Of a stretch of 64,000 nucleotides of DNA, positions 24,867-33,065 are shown piece by piece. Position numbers and translations under genes: made by a program. The DNA is from an uncultured Neglectibacter sp. (GTDB taxonomy: Bacteria; Bacillota; Clostridia; Oscillospirales; Acutalibacteraceae). Position 1 is the stretch's first letter; every line of letters starts with the position of its first letter. The notes under the pieces were generated by a model. The model made no database searches. It was not told the DNA's origin and was given only the letters and a program-made list of their open reading frames with translations. The stretch is taken from the NCBI GenBank assembly GCA_937958185.1, contig CALFFN010000036.1, positions 1 to 64,000 of the forward strand, in the 5' to 3' direction.

Positions 24867-25172
24867 ATGAAAATCATTACAGTATGCGGGAGCCTGCGGT
24901 TCCAAAAGGAAATGATGGAGCTCTGCGAGGAGCTGGAACTGGCTGGGAACTGTGTCCTGGCGCCCATTTACCCGGTCAGGCAGGGGAAAGATGCTTATAC
25001 GGAAGCCGAGGTCTCCGTGCTGAACGCCATGCACCGGGAAAAAATCAAGCTGGCGGACGCTGTTTTCATCGTCAATGTGGGCGGCTACATGGGAGACAGC
25101 ACCAAAAGCGAAATAGAGTATGCCAAAGCGCTTGGGAAGGAAATACTATACTATGCAAATTCGGCGGAATAA
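24867..25172 (+). CDS. Nucleoside 2-deoxyribosyltransferase-like protein
   Basis: The 101-residue protein begins MKIITVCGSLRFQKEMMELC and carries ADAVFIVNVGGYMGDSTKSEIEYAKALGKEI. That is the pattern of the nucleoside 2-deoxyribosyltransferase/SLOG fold, with the Gly-Ser near the N-terminus and the S-x-x-E-I-x-x-A motif. It is shorter than characterised enzymes, so it may have another nucleotide-binding role. Ten bp separate it from yhbY, so it is likely in the same operon. Confidence 0.65.
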   Translation: MKIITVCGSLRFQKEMMELCEELELAGNCVLAPIYPVRQGKDAYTEAEVSVLNAMHREKIKLADAVFIVNVGGYMGDSTKSEIEYAKALGKEILYYANSAE

Positions 25173-25205
25173 GCCGCGGAAAGCAGCCGGAGAGGGGGTA
25201 TCCAA

Positions 25206-25835
25206 ATGAAGCTTGGCATTTACGGCGGCACCTTTAACCCGATCCATCTGGGTCATGTCCATATCCTGAAGGAATTTATCCGGCGGCTGTCTTTGGACTG
25301 GGTGCTGCTGATCCCCACGCGGACGCCGCCCCATAAGCAGACCCATCTTCTGGCAAGCGGGGAAGACAGGCTGACCATGTGCGGTCTTGCCGCAAGGGAA
25401 ATTGAAGAAGCTCCTGTGGAGGTTTCCGCCATTGAATTGCAGCGGGAGGGGAAAAGCTATACGGCGGAAACACTGGAAGAGATGAAAGCGGAATTTCCGC
25501 AGGACGAGCTTTTTCTGCTGATGGGGGAGGATATGTTCCTTACCGTTCACCAGTGGTACCGCCCGGAAACCATTTTTGCCCTGGCGGCAGTCTGTGGCTC
25601 TCCCCGCAGTGAGGACGGGCTGGAAAAATTGCAGCGCCAAAAGACCATGCTGGAAAAAACTTACCATGCGGTCTGCTTTGTGGAGAACATTCCCTATTTC
25701 CCCGCGTCTTCCACGGAAATAAGGGAGCGGGTGGCGCAGGGGAAAGATCTGTCCCGGCTGGTACCCAGAAGTGTTGCGGAATATATCGGCGCCCACGGTC
25801 TGTACAGGGCGGAAGAAAATGAAATGGAAATTTGA
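25206..25835 (+). CDS. nadD: Nicotinate-nucleotide adenylyltransferase
   Basis: NadD joins ATP and nicotinate mononucleotide to make deamido-NAD. The 209-residue protein begins MKLGIYGGTFNPIHLGHVHI with the nucleotidyltransferase GGTFNPIHxGH motif, then PTRTPPHKQ, LLMGEDMFLTVHQW and, near the end, the adenylyl-binding SSTEIRERVAQG. AGAGGGGG precedes the ATG. It leads the nadD-yqeK-rsfS operon typical of Firmicutes. Confidence 0.95.
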   Translation: MKLGIYGGTFNPIHLGHVHILKEFIRRLSLDWVLLIPTRTPPHKQTHLLASGEDRLTMCGLAAREIEEAPVEVSAIELQREGKSYTAETLEEMKAEFPQDELFLLMGEDMFLTVHQWYRPETIFALAAVCGSPRSEDGLEKLQRQKTMLEKTYHAVCFVENIPYFPASSTEIRERVAQGKDLSRLVPRSVAEYIGAHGLYRAEENEMEI

Positions 25836-25864
25836 GGAAGCGCCAAGGATAGGAGAGAACAGCC

Positions 25865-26449
25865 GTGACTTACAAGGAGTATGAGGCGGAAGTAAAAAAG
25901 CATTTAACAGATCAACGCTTTGTACATTGCCAGTGCGTGGCAAAGGAAGCGGTGCGCCTGGCAAAGCGGTACGGGGCGGACGAGGAGAAAGCCCGCGTTG
26001 CCGGGATACTTCACGACATCATGAAGGATACGCCAAAGGAAGAACAGTTGAAAATCATGGAGGACTCTGGTATACTGTTATCCGAATCCTTTCGGGCGAG
26101 CCCCAAGCTGTGGCACGCGCTGTCCGGCTCCATTTACTGCGAACGGGTGCTGGGCGTGACCGACCGGGAGATTTTAGACGCCATCGCCTGCCATACCAGC
26201 GGTAAAAAGGACATGACGCTGCTGGATAAGGTGCTGTTCGTGGCAGACTATATTTCCGCGGACCGGGATTACCCCGGCGTAAAAGAAATGCGGAAGCTGG
26301 CAAAAAAGAGTTTGGAAGAAGCCATGATAGAGGGGATATCCTTTACTGTGCAGGAAAAAATGGAACAGCGGCTCCCTTTGGGCAGCGGCGCTCTTGACGC
26401 GTATAACGACGCGGTGATGACACTGCAAAAAGCAGAGAAAAAAGATTAG
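25865..26449 (+). CDS. yqeK: HD-domain nucleotide hydrolase YqeK
   Basis: YqeK homologues hydrolyse diadenosine tetraphosphate symmetrically to ADP. The 194-residue protein shows the HD metal-binding set: H in RFVHCQCVAKEAV, HDIMKDTPKEE (the HD pair), H in LWHALSGSIY, and D in KVLFVADYISADR. It starts at GTG 25865, after GGATAGGAGAG. The gene lies between nadD and rsfS, the standard position. Confidence 0.9.
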   Translation: MTYKEYEAEVKKHLTDQRFVHCQCVAKEAVRLAKRYGADEEKARVAGILHDIMKDTPKEEQLKIMEDSGILLSESFRASPKLWHALSGSIYCERVLGVTDREILDAIACHTSGKKDMTLLDKVLFVADYISADRDYPGVKEMRKLAKKSLEEAMIEGISFTVQEKMEQRLPLGSGALDAYNDAVMTLQKAEKKD

Positions 26450-26465
26450 TGAAAGGAACGACGGC

Positions 26466-26813
26466 ATGACATCATTGGAACTGGCAAAAAAAGCGGCGGC
26501 AATTCTGGACAACAAGAAGGGCGGCCGTATCAATGTGATAAAAATTGAGGATATTTCCAGCCTGGCGGATTACTTTGTGATCGCCAACGGCACAAGCTCC
26601 ACCCATGTGCGTGCCCTTGCCGATGAGCTGGAAGAAAAGCTGAAAACGGAGGGCGTTTCCCCTACACGGGTGGAGGGATACCGCTCCAATTCCTGGGTGC
26701 TGCTGGATTACAGCAGCGTGGTGGTCCATGTGTTCACCGGGGAAGCCAGAGAGTTTTACGATCTTGACCGACTGTGGGCGGACGGTATCAAAGTGGAGTG
26801 GAATGAGCAATGA
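26466..26813 (+). CDS. rsfS: Ribosome silencing factor RsfS
   Basis: RsfS binds L14 and blocks joining of ribosomal subunits under starvation. The 115-residue protein shows the family sequence ISSLADYFVIANGTSSTHVRALADELEE, SNSWVLLDYSSVVVHVFTGEAREFYDLDRLWADG. The last three codons and the stop (Asn-Glu-Gln-TGA) are encoded by heptad array B, so the array either created or replaced the native C-terminus. leuS is the expected next gene; here an S23-like gene intervenes. Confidence 0.94.
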   Translation: MTSLELAKKAAAILDNKKGGRINVIKIEDISSLADYFVIANGTSSTHVRALADELEEKLKTEGVSPTRVEGYRSNSWVLLDYSSVVVHVFTGEAREFYDLDRLWADGIKVEWNEQ

Positions 26814-26842
26814 GTAATTAGCAATGAGGAATGAGCAATTTT
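26801..26842 (+). repeat. Heptad array B (CAATGAG type), left arm of the S23-gene element
   Basis: Six 7-bp units in register: GAATGAG at 26801, CAATGAG at 26808, TAATTAG at 26815, CAATGAG at 26822, GAATGAG at 26829, CAATTTT at 26836. It starts inside the rsfS coding region and contains its stop (26811-26813). It is the inverted counterpart of array C at 27213-27261: lined up unit by unit, about 34 of 42 positions could pair. It ends 17 bp before the S23-like start codon. Confidence 0.85.
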
Positions 26843-26859
26843 TGTTGGAAGGGGCGCCT

Positions 26860-27216
26860 GTGAAAGAAAATTTGGTGGAACAGAAAAGCCAGGATTTTGC
26901 TCTGCGGATTGTGAAGATGTATCAGTATCTGGCTTTTGAGAAGAAAGAGTATGTTTTATCGAAACAGCTTTTGCGAAGCGGAACAAGTATTGGCGCAAAC
27001 ATTGCAGAAGCGCAGTGCGGGATATCCAGAAAGGACTTTCTGGCAAAAATGTACATTGCTTACAGGGAATGTGCAGAGACAAAATATTGGATCAACCTGC
27101 TTTATCAGGCAGGCTATATGAACGACACACAATACGAGTCCATTTTTGCAGACTGTAAGGAACTGTTGAAAATACTTACAGCCATCACAAAAACAACAAG
27201 GAGCGAGAAAGAATAA
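26860..27216 (+). CDS. Four-helix-bundle protein, S23/23S rRNA intervening-sequence (IVP) family
   Basis: The 118-residue protein matches the four-helix-bundle S23/IVP family, related to the Avd protein of diversity-generating retroelements: VEQKSQDFALRIVKMYQYL (helix 1), VLSKQLLRSGTSIGANIAEA (the most conserved motif), SRKDFLAKMYIAYRECAETK and YWINLLYQAG, then CKELLKILTAITKT. I choose GTG 26860, which gives the usual M-K-E-N start and has GGAAGGGG five bases upstream; an ATG at 26824 lies inside array B. Family members occur as ORFs within 23S rRNA intervening sequences flanked by complementary ends. Here the gene is flanked by inverted heptad arrays B and C and interrupts rsfS-leuS. Its stop codon lies in array C. 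No reverse transcriptase or rRNA is nearby. Confidence 0.9.
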   Translation: MKENLVEQKSQDFALRIVKMYQYLAFEKKEYVLSKQLLRSGTSIGANIAEAQCGISRKDFLAKMYIAYRECAETKYWINLLYQAGYMNDTQYESIFADCKELLKILTAITKTTRSEKE

Positions 27217-27261
27217 TTGCTAATTGCTAATTACTCATTACTAATTGCTCATTATGCATTA
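27213..27261 (-). repeat. Heptad array C (CAATGAG type, inverted), right arm of the S23-gene element
   Basis: Seven 7-bp units on the plus strand: ATAATTG at 27213, CTAATTG at 27220, CTAATTA at 27227, CTCATTA at 27234, CTAATTG at 27241, CTCATTA at 27248, TGCATTA at 27255. Read on the minus strand they are TAATGAG, CAATTAG and TAATTAG variants, so the array is inverted relative to B. The first unit contains the S23 stop (27214-27216). The array ends just before the leuS ribosome site AAGGAGG. Confidence 0.85.
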
Positions 27262-27278
27262 CAAAGGAGGTTTTGCAC

Positions 27279-29687
27279 ATGAAATACAATCATTTGGAAT
27301 TGGAAAAGAAATGGCAGAAAAAATGGGAAGAAGCTGGTGTTTTCCACGCGGAGGAGAAGTCTGACAAGCCCAAGTATTACGCGCTGATAGAGTTCCCCTA
27401 CCCCTCCGGGCAGGGGCTGCACGTGGGGCACCCCAGACCCTACACCGCGCTGGACGTGGTGGCAAGAAAGCGCCGTATGCAGGGCTATAACGTGCTGTAT
27501 CCCATCGGCTGGGACGCGTTCGGTCTGCCGGCGGAAAATTACGCCATTAAAAACCATGTCCACCCGGCGGAGATCACCGAGAAAAATATTGCCCGCTTTA
27601 AGGCGCAGATGCAGTCGCTGGGCATTTCCTTCGATTGGAGCAGGGAGATCGCCACCACCGACCCCAACTACTACAAATGGACCCAGTGGATCTTCCTCCA
27701 GCTTTATAAGGCGGGGCTTGCCTACAAGAAGGAAATGAACGTAAACTGGTGCACCTCCTGCAAATGCGTGCTGGCGAACGAAGAGGTGGTGGGCGGCGTG
27801 TGCGAACGCTGCGGCAGCGAAGTGGTCCACAAGGTGAAGAGCCAGTGGATGCTGAAAATCACGGAGTACGCCCAGCGGCTCATCGACGACCTTGACCTGG
27901 TGGACTATCCCGAGCGGGTCAAGACCCAGCAGAAGAACTGGATCGGGCGCTCCACCGGCGCCGAGGTGGATTTTGACACCACCGCCGGAGACAAGCTGAC
28001 CATCTACACCACCCGCCCGGACACCCTGTTCGGCGCTACTTACATGGTCATTTCCCCAGAGCACCCCTACATTGAAAAATGGGCGGACAAGCTCCAGAAC
28101 CTGGACGCTGTGCGGGAATATCAGGCGCAGGCGGCAAAGAAGTCCGACTTTGAGCGCACGGAGATGGCAAAGGATAAAACCGGCGTTCGGTTGGAGGGCG
28201 TTACTGCGGTAAACCCGGTCAACGGCAGGGAAATTCCCATTTTCATTTCCGACTATGTGCTGGTTTCCTATGGCACCGGCGCCATTATGGCTGTGCCCGC
28301 CCACGATACCAGAGACTGGGACTTTGCCAGGAAATTTGACCTGCCCATCATCGAGGTGGTCAAGGGCGGCAATGTACAGGAGGAAGCCTTTACCGACTGC
28401 GAAACGGGCATTATGGTGAATTCCGGCATTCTGGACGGGCTGACCGTGGAGGAAGCCAAGAAGAAAATCACGGAATTTCTGGAGGAAAAGGGCATCGGTC
28501 ACGCCAAGATAAACTACAAGCTGCGGGACTGGGTCTTCTCCCGCCAGCGCTATTGGGGCGAGCCCATTCCCATGGTATATTGCGAAAAATGCGGCTGGGT
28601 GCCCCTGCCGGAAAGCGAGCTGCCTTTAACGCTTCCCAACGTGGACAGCTATGAGCCCACCGACAATGGGGAATCCCCCCTGTCCAAGATGACCGATTGG
28701 GTGAACACCACCTGTCCCCATTGCGGCGGGGCAGCCAAGCGGGAAACGGACACCATGCCCCAGTGGGCAGGCTCCTCCTGGTATTTCCTGCGGTACATGG
28801 ACCCCCACAACAGCAGCGAGTTTGCGTCCAGGGAAGCCCTGAATTACTGGTCCCCCATCGACTGGTACAACGGCGGCATGGAGCACACCACCCTGCACCT
28901 GCTTTACAGCCGTTTCTGGCACAAGTTCCTGTACGACCAGGGGTATGTCCCCACGCCGGAGCCCTATGCCAAGCGCACCAGCCACGGCATGATCTTAGGC
29001 GAGAACGGCGAGAAGATGAGCAAATCCCGGGGCAACGTGGTGAACCCGGACGATATTGTGAACGATTACGGCGCAGACACCATGCGGCTCTATGAAATGT
29101 TCATCGGCGACTTTGAAAAGGCTGCCCCCTGGAGCAATGCCGGGATCAAGGGCTGCCGGAGGTTTGCCGAGCGCTACTGGAACCTGCAGGACTGCCTGTG
29201 CGACGAGCAGGGCATTCGCCCCGAGCTGGAAAGCGCGTTCCACAAGACCATCAAAAAGGTCAGCGAGGACACGGAAAACCTGAAATTTAATACCGCCATC
29301 GCCGCTTTGATGACCCTGATGAACTCTATCGGCGAGAAAGGGAATATCACCCGGGACGAGCTGCGCATCTTCACCCTGCTGCTCAATCCCTTTGCCCCCC
29401 ATATCACCGAAGAGGTGTGGGCGCTGTGCAAACTTGGAGAGGGCATGGTGGCAGAGCAGAGCTGGCCCCGGTATGAGGAAGCCAAGTGTAAGGACGATAC
29501 CATAGAGATCGTGGTGCAGGTTTGCGGTAAGGTGCGTACCCGCCTGAACGTTCCGGCAGATATTTCCAAAGAAGCCGCGCTGGAAGCCGCAAAGGCGGAG
29601 GAAAAAATTGCCGCGGAGATCGGCGGGAAGACGCTGGTCAAGGAAATCTACGTTCCCGGCAAGCTGGTCAATCTGGTCGTGAAATAA
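27279..29687 (+). CDS. leuS: Leucyl-tRNA synthetase
   Basis: This class Ia synthetase charges tRNA-Leu and edits mischarged amino acids through its CP1 domain. The 802-residue protein shows YPSGQGLHVGHPRPYTALDV (the HIGH equivalent, residues 40-60), a zinc-binding region around residue 165 (CTSCKCVLANEEVVGGVCERC), the CP1 editing segment YTTRPDTLFGATYMV, and KMSKSRGNVVNPDD (KMSKS loop) near residue 575. ATG 27279 is set by AAAGGAGG nine bases upstream. The upstream DNA is array C. Confidence 0.97.
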   Translation: MKYNHLELEKKWQKKWEEAGVFHAEEKSDKPKYYALIEFPYPSGQGLHVGHPRPYTALDVVARKRRMQGYNVLYPIGWDAFGLPAENYAIKNHVHPAEITEKNIARFKAQMQSLGISFDWSREIATTDPNYYKWTQWIFLQLYKAGLAYKKEMNVNWCTSCKCVLANEEVVGGVCERCGSEVVHKVKSQWMLKITEYAQRLIDDLDLVDYPERVKTQQKNWIGRSTGAEVDFDTTAGDKLTIYTTRPDTLFGATYMVISPEHPYIEKWADKLQNLDAVREYQAQAAKKSDFERTEMAKDKTGVRLEGVTAVNPVNGREIPIFISDYVLVSYGTGAIMAVPAHDTRDWDFARKFDLPIIEVVKGGNVQEEAFTDCETGIMVNSGILDGLTVEEAKKKITEFLEEKGIGHAKINYKLRDWVFSRQRYWGEPIPMVYCEKCGWVPLPESELPLTLPNVDSYEPTDNGESPLSKMTDWVNTTCPHCGGAAKRETDTMPQWAGSSWYFLRYMDPHNSSEFASREALNYWSPIDWYNGGMEHTTLHLLYSRFWHKFLYDQGYVPTPEPYAKRTSHGMILGENGEKMSKSRGNVVNPDDIVNDYGADTMRLYEMFIGDFEKAAPWSNAGIKGCRRFAERYWNLQDCLCDEQGIRPELESAFHKTIKKVSEDTENLKFNTAIAALMTLMNSIGEKGNITRDELRIFTLLLNPFAPHITEEVWALCKLGEGMVAEQSWPRYEEAKCKDDTIEIVVQVCGKVRTRLNVPADISKEAALEAAKAEEKIAAEIGGKTLVKEIYVPGKLVNLVVK

Positions 29688-29698
29688 AAAGCCCATGG

Positions 29699-29733
29699 AA
29701 AAACCGCTCTGAACATGTTCAGAGCGGTTTTTT
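29699..29733. terminator. Bidirectional terminator after leuS
   Basis: A perfect palindrome centred at 29715/29716 (CCGCTCTGAACA paired with TGTTCAGAGCGG) is followed by a T-run and preceded by an A-run, so it can stop both leuS and leftward transcription of the Bce-type operon. Confidence 0.9.
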
Positions 29734-29785
29734 GCGCTGCTTTTCCAGCAGTATCTATTTGGGCGCTTTACCGATATGCGCAGGC

Positions 29786-30049
29786 TTATCTTTTCTGCCG
29801 GCGGTATGCCATCAGCGCCCAGCCTGCCAGCATCAGGATCAAAAGCACCAGCACAGCCCAGCCGATACAGAACACAGGCCACCATGCGGTGTAGTGATCC
29901 ATTCCCCAGCCTGCCAGCAGCGTCAGCGGATAGAAGATGACAGACGCCGCGGCGGAGACCAGCTTCCCGGCGATGTCAAACACACAGCCCACCGCTTTCC
30001 AAAAGAAATCGAACAACGTGCCCAGCAGATCAAACAGAAAATTCAGCAT
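29786..30049 (-). CDS. Small hydrophobic membrane protein
   Basis: The 87-residue protein has an amphipathic N-terminal stretch (MLNFLFDLLGTLFDFFWKAVG) and two hydrophobic segments, ending AYRRQKR. No family is recognised. Read on its strand, GAGGGGAG precedes the ATG. It starts 36 bp after bceB and is probably the last gene of the transporter operon. A role with the transporter is inferred only from position. Confidence 0.65.
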   Translation of the reverse strand: MLNFLFDLLGTLFDFFWKAVGCVFDIAGKLVSAAASVIFYPLTLLAGWGMDHYTAWWPVFCIGWAVLVLLILMLAGWALMAYRRQKR

Positions 30050-30085
30050 AGAGAATCACTCCCCTCAAATCAGGCGGCAGAAGGC

Positions 30086-32116
30086 TCAGTCTGCCGCGGT
30101 TTCCACGATCTTATAATAGGTGCGGGCGGTGATGAGGTATACAATGGCATAGATGGCGCCGAACACTGCCACACAGCCCACAGACGACCACAGGATCACC
30201 CAGAAATTTGTCATGTTCATCATGAACATGATCTTTTGCAGCATGGGGAAGGCAAAGCACAAATGCAGCACCGCTGTCAGAAGCGGCAGGAAGAACACCA
30301 GCAGCACCTGGCTGTGAATACTCTTCTTGACCTCCCGCCGGCTCATGCCCACCTTCTGCATAATGGAGAAGCGCTTGGCGTCTTCATATCCCTCAGACAC
30401 TTGCTTGTAGTAAATGATCATCACCGTGCCCATGAGGAACAGCAGCCCAAGGGAGATCCCAAGGAAGAACAGCCCGCCGTACAGCTCGTAAAAGCTGGTG
30501 GTATTGGAAGCCACATCTTCCTGGGAAAAGCTCAGCCGGTATTCGTCTGTTTCGGTGTCATAGGAAGCTTTTTCCAGATTGGCGGCGACGGCTTTTCCCA
30601 GGGCGGCAATGTCCTCGCTTTTCCCGCCCTCCACATTGAACTGGTAGGTGTACCTCGGGCGACCGGCATATCCTGGTTCGTCGTAGTAAAAGTCCAGCAG
30701 CTCCTGAATAGTTTCGGGACCGGGCACGATAAGGTACAGGCTTTCCGCCATGACAGCGGCGTGGCTGCCGTCCACTATTTCATAGTCCAGCCTGCGGCAG
30801 GAAAGCTCCTTGTTCCCCAGCAGCAGGGTATCGCCTTCCGGGAAGGCGTGGTCGGGGTCGATGAGCAGCACCTCGTTTTCCCCCAGCGATTCATTCAGAC
30901 CAGAGCAGCGGTTGAAATCCTCCAGACGGCAGAAGGAGACGGCGATATAGCTGCCGTTGGGACCGGTGACGTCGTTCCAGAGCAGCTGGTTCCCGTAGCG
31001 GAACAGGACGTTATCGAAGAAGAACACGGTTTCCACAGCGTCTACCGGGGTAAGCCCCAGCTTTTCACTTTCTTCCTCCACGGCAGCTTTCGCCAGCTTT
31101 TCGGCAACAGAGGTGTCGCCGCCACGGACGTCCTGCATACTGATACTGATATCCCGGGGATAGCGCTCCCGGATCATGTCCTCCATGCTGGAGTACAGGG
31201 AGAAGGTGGTGGATACCGTTACCAGAAGACAGGTGAACAGAATGCAGATGGACGCAAGCCCGGCGGCGTTCTGCTTCATGCGGTACAGCATGCCGGACAC
31301 GGTGGTGAAATGATTTGCCTTATAGTAGAAGCCCTTCTTCTTTTTCAGGAGCTTCAAAAGGGCGGTGATGCCGGTGATAAACAGCAGGTAGGTGCCAAAG
31401 ATCACCAGGACCACTGCGATAAAGAAGAACATCAGCGCCTGCACAGGGTCCTGAATGGTCACTGCCAGGTAATAGCCTGCGCCCAGGCAGAGAATGCCTA
31501 AAACAGCAAGCAGCCAGTGGGCTTTCGGTTCCTTTTCGCCGGTCTCGCTGCCATGGAGCAGCTCAATAGGCTTACTGAGCCGCACCTGCAAAATATTATA
31601 GAGCATGGTGCAGAAGAAGATGGCAAGGAACAAAATGGCGGTGATGAGAAGCGCGGCAGGAGGAACGGAAAAAGCAATGTGCAGGTCCACCTTCAGCAGC
31701 TTTTGCAGCAGCAGGAACATGGCGCGGGAAAACAGGATCCCCAATCCCAGCCCCAGAAAGAGGGCGGTGAAGGTGGTGATCAGGGATTCCCGGAAAATAA
31801 TTTTCCCGATGTGGAATTTCTCCATGCCCAGAATATTATAAAGCCCCAGTTCCTTTTTCCGCCGCTTGATGATGAAGCTGTTGGTGTAAAAAAGGAACAG
31901 CACGGCGAAGATGCCGATGACGATGGCGCCCAGGTTCATCATGGTGGAGATGGTCTGTCCGCCGTACAAGCCTTTGGCGTCGATGCTCAGGCTGATGGAC
32001 TGCATGATGTAGAACATCATGATGATGCCGATGGAGGAAAGCAGGAACGGCACGTAGATCCGGCGGTTGTTTTTCAGGTTCTGGAACGCCAGCTTCCAGT
32101 AAAAGCCCCGCTTCAT
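30086..32116 (-). CDS. bceB: Bce-type ABC transporter permease
   Basis: The 676-residue protein has the BceB architecture: four N-terminal helices, two FtsX-like blocks (the first with NSFIIKRRKKELGLYNILGM) and a large extracytoplasmic domain of about 200 residues (roughly 315-525) before the last three helices (YKQVSEGYEDAKRFSIMQKVGMSR...). Such transporters confer resistance to lipid II-cycle peptide antibiotics such as bacitracin or nisin, and signal flux to their own histidine kinase. The start overlaps the end of bceA by four bases. The specific antibiotic cannot be predicted. Confidence 0.88.
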   Translation of the reverse strand: MKRGFYWKLAFQNLKNNRRIYVPFLLSSIGIIMMFYIMQSISLSIDAKGLYGGQTISTMMNLGAIVIGIFAVLFLFYTNSFIIKRRKKELGLYNILGMEKFHIGKIIFRESLITTFTALFLGLGLGILFSRAMFLLLQKLLKVDLHIAFSVPPAALLITAILFLAIFFCTMLYNILQVRLSKPIELLHGSETGEKEPKAHWLLAVLGILCLGAGYYLAVTIQDPVQALMFFFIAVVLVIFGTYLLFITGITALLKLLKKKKGFYYKANHFTTVSGMLYRMKQNAAGLASICILFTCLLVTVSTTFSLYSSMEDMIRERYPRDISISMQDVRGGDTSVAEKLAKAAVEEESEKLGLTPVDAVETVFFFDNVLFRYGNQLLWNDVTGPNGSYIAVSFCRLEDFNRCSGLNESLGENEVLLIDPDHAFPEGDTLLLGNKELSCRRLDYEIVDGSHAAVMAESLYLIVPGPETIQELLDFYYDEPGYAGRPRYTYQFNVEGGKSEDIAALGKAVAANLEKASYDTETDEYRLSFSQEDVASNTTSFYELYGGLFFLGISLGLLFLMGTVMIIYYKQVSEGYEDAKRFSIMQKVGMSRREVKKSIHSQVLLVFFLPLLTAVLHLCFAFPMLQKIMFMMNMTNFWVILWSSVGCVAVFGAIYAIVYLITARTYYKIVETAAD

Positions 32117-32889
32117 GCGTACAGCTCCTTTCTGTCGCCGCTGGTGGCAAGCACAGTCAGCGTGTCGGAAATCTTCTGGTACATTTCATCGTTGCCCATG
32201 CTCCCGCGGTACAGCTGGTGGAACACCTGTCCGTCCTTGATGAACAGCACCCGGTTGGCGCAGCTTGCCGCCTGGGTGGAATGGGTCACCATCAAAATGG
32301 TCTGCCCGTCCCGGTTCACCTCAGTGAAAATATCCATGATCTGCCCGGCGGAGCGGGAATCCAAAGCGCCGGTGGGCTCGTCGGCAAGAATGAGCTGGGG
32401 CTGGGTGATGATAGCGCGGGCAATGGCGGTGCGCTGCTTTTGCCCGCCGGATATCTCATAGGGGAATTTCTGCAGGATATCTGTGATCCCCAGCTTTGCA
32501 GCAATGGGGGCAAGGCGGGCCTGCATTTCGGGATACCGTTTTCCCGCCAGCACCAGGGGCAGGAAAATATTGTCCTGGGCGGAGAAGGTGTCCAGCAAAT
32601 TGAAATCCTGAAACACAAAGCCCAGATTGTCCCGGCGGAAGGCGGAAATCTCTTTTTCGCCCAGGGTGACGATGTTCCGCATATTCAGGAACACCTCGCC
32701 GGAGGTGGGCTTGTCCAGCCCGGCAAGAATATTCAGAAGCGTTGTTTTGCCGGAGCCGGATTCTCCCATGATAGCCACGAATTCGCCCTGCTCCACAGTG
32801 AAGGTCACATTGGTCAGCGCCTGTACCTGCGTGCCGCCCAGACGGGTGGAGTACACTTTTTTTAAATTGTTTACGTTCAAAAGCGCCAT
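32113..32889 (-). CDS. bceA: Bce-type ABC transporter ATP-binding protein
   Basis: This 258-residue ABC ATPase energises the BceB-like permease. It starts MALLNVNNLKKVYSTRLGGT and has Walker A GESGSGKTTLL, Q-loop DNLGFVFQDFNLL, signature ISGGQKQRTAIARAI, Walker B LILADEPTGALD and H-loop MVTHSTQAA. I use ATG 32889 because AAAAGGAGAG precedes it; a longer frame to 32985 runs through the promoter region. The upstream operator at 33006-33039 fits control by the adjacent BceR-like regulator. Confidence 0.93.
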   Translation of the reverse strand: MALLNVNNLKKVYSTRLGGTQVQALTNVTFTVEQGEFVAIMGESGSGKTTLLNILAGLDKPTSGEVFLNMRNIVTLGEKEISAFRRDNLGFVFQDFNLLDTFSAQDNIFLPLVLAGKRYPEMQARLAPIAAKLGITDILQKFPYEISGGQKQRTAIARAIITQPQLILADEPTGALDSRSAGQIMDIFTEVNRDGQTILMVTHSTQAASCANRVLFIKDGQVFHQLYRGSMGNDEMYQKISDTLTVLATSGDRKELYA

Positions 32890-32955
32890 GCTTTTCTCTC
32901 CTTTTCTTCCCGGTATTGTCAACTGTTCCGGGTCATTTCTTTTGATTTCAGCTAC

Positions 32956-32984
32956 AGTATAAGGGAGATTTCTTACAAAATCCA
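32956..32984 (-). promoter_or_regulatory. Probable activated promoter of bceAB
   Basis: On the minus strand TATACT (32956-32961) is a good -10 box, with a poor -35, TGGATT (32979-32984), 17 bp away. A weak -35 downstream of a regulator site is typical of promoters needing a response-regulator activator. Confidence 0.55.
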
Positions 32985-33005
32985 TAAGACGGGCTTACAA
33001 AACAG

Positions 33006-33039
33006 GGGTGCAACCTTACAGTATTGTAAGGTTGCACCC
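33006..33039. promoter_or_regulatory. BceR-type operator within a perfect 15-bp inverted repeat
   Basis: A perfect 15-bp inverted repeat with a GTAT spacer contains TTACA-N4-TGTAA (33016-33029), which is the known binding pattern of BceR-like regulators. Its centre is about 70 bp upstream of the expected bceA start of transcription. Because it also lies directly downstream of the kinase gene and is followed on the minus strand by TGTTTTG, it could double as the bceRS terminator. Confidence 0.75.
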
Positions 33040-33065
33040 GAAAATGCCATGATTCCTTTTTGCGC

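Noticed and set aside
26824..26859. ATG 26824 as the start of the S23-like protein
   Set aside because: It lies in the repeat array, and the extra 12 residues are not part of the family; GTG 26860 has a proper ribosome site and gives the usual N-terminus.
32890..32985. N-terminal extension of bceA to 32985
   Set aside because: It would cover the promoter region, lacks a ribosome site and is not part of the ATPase family.
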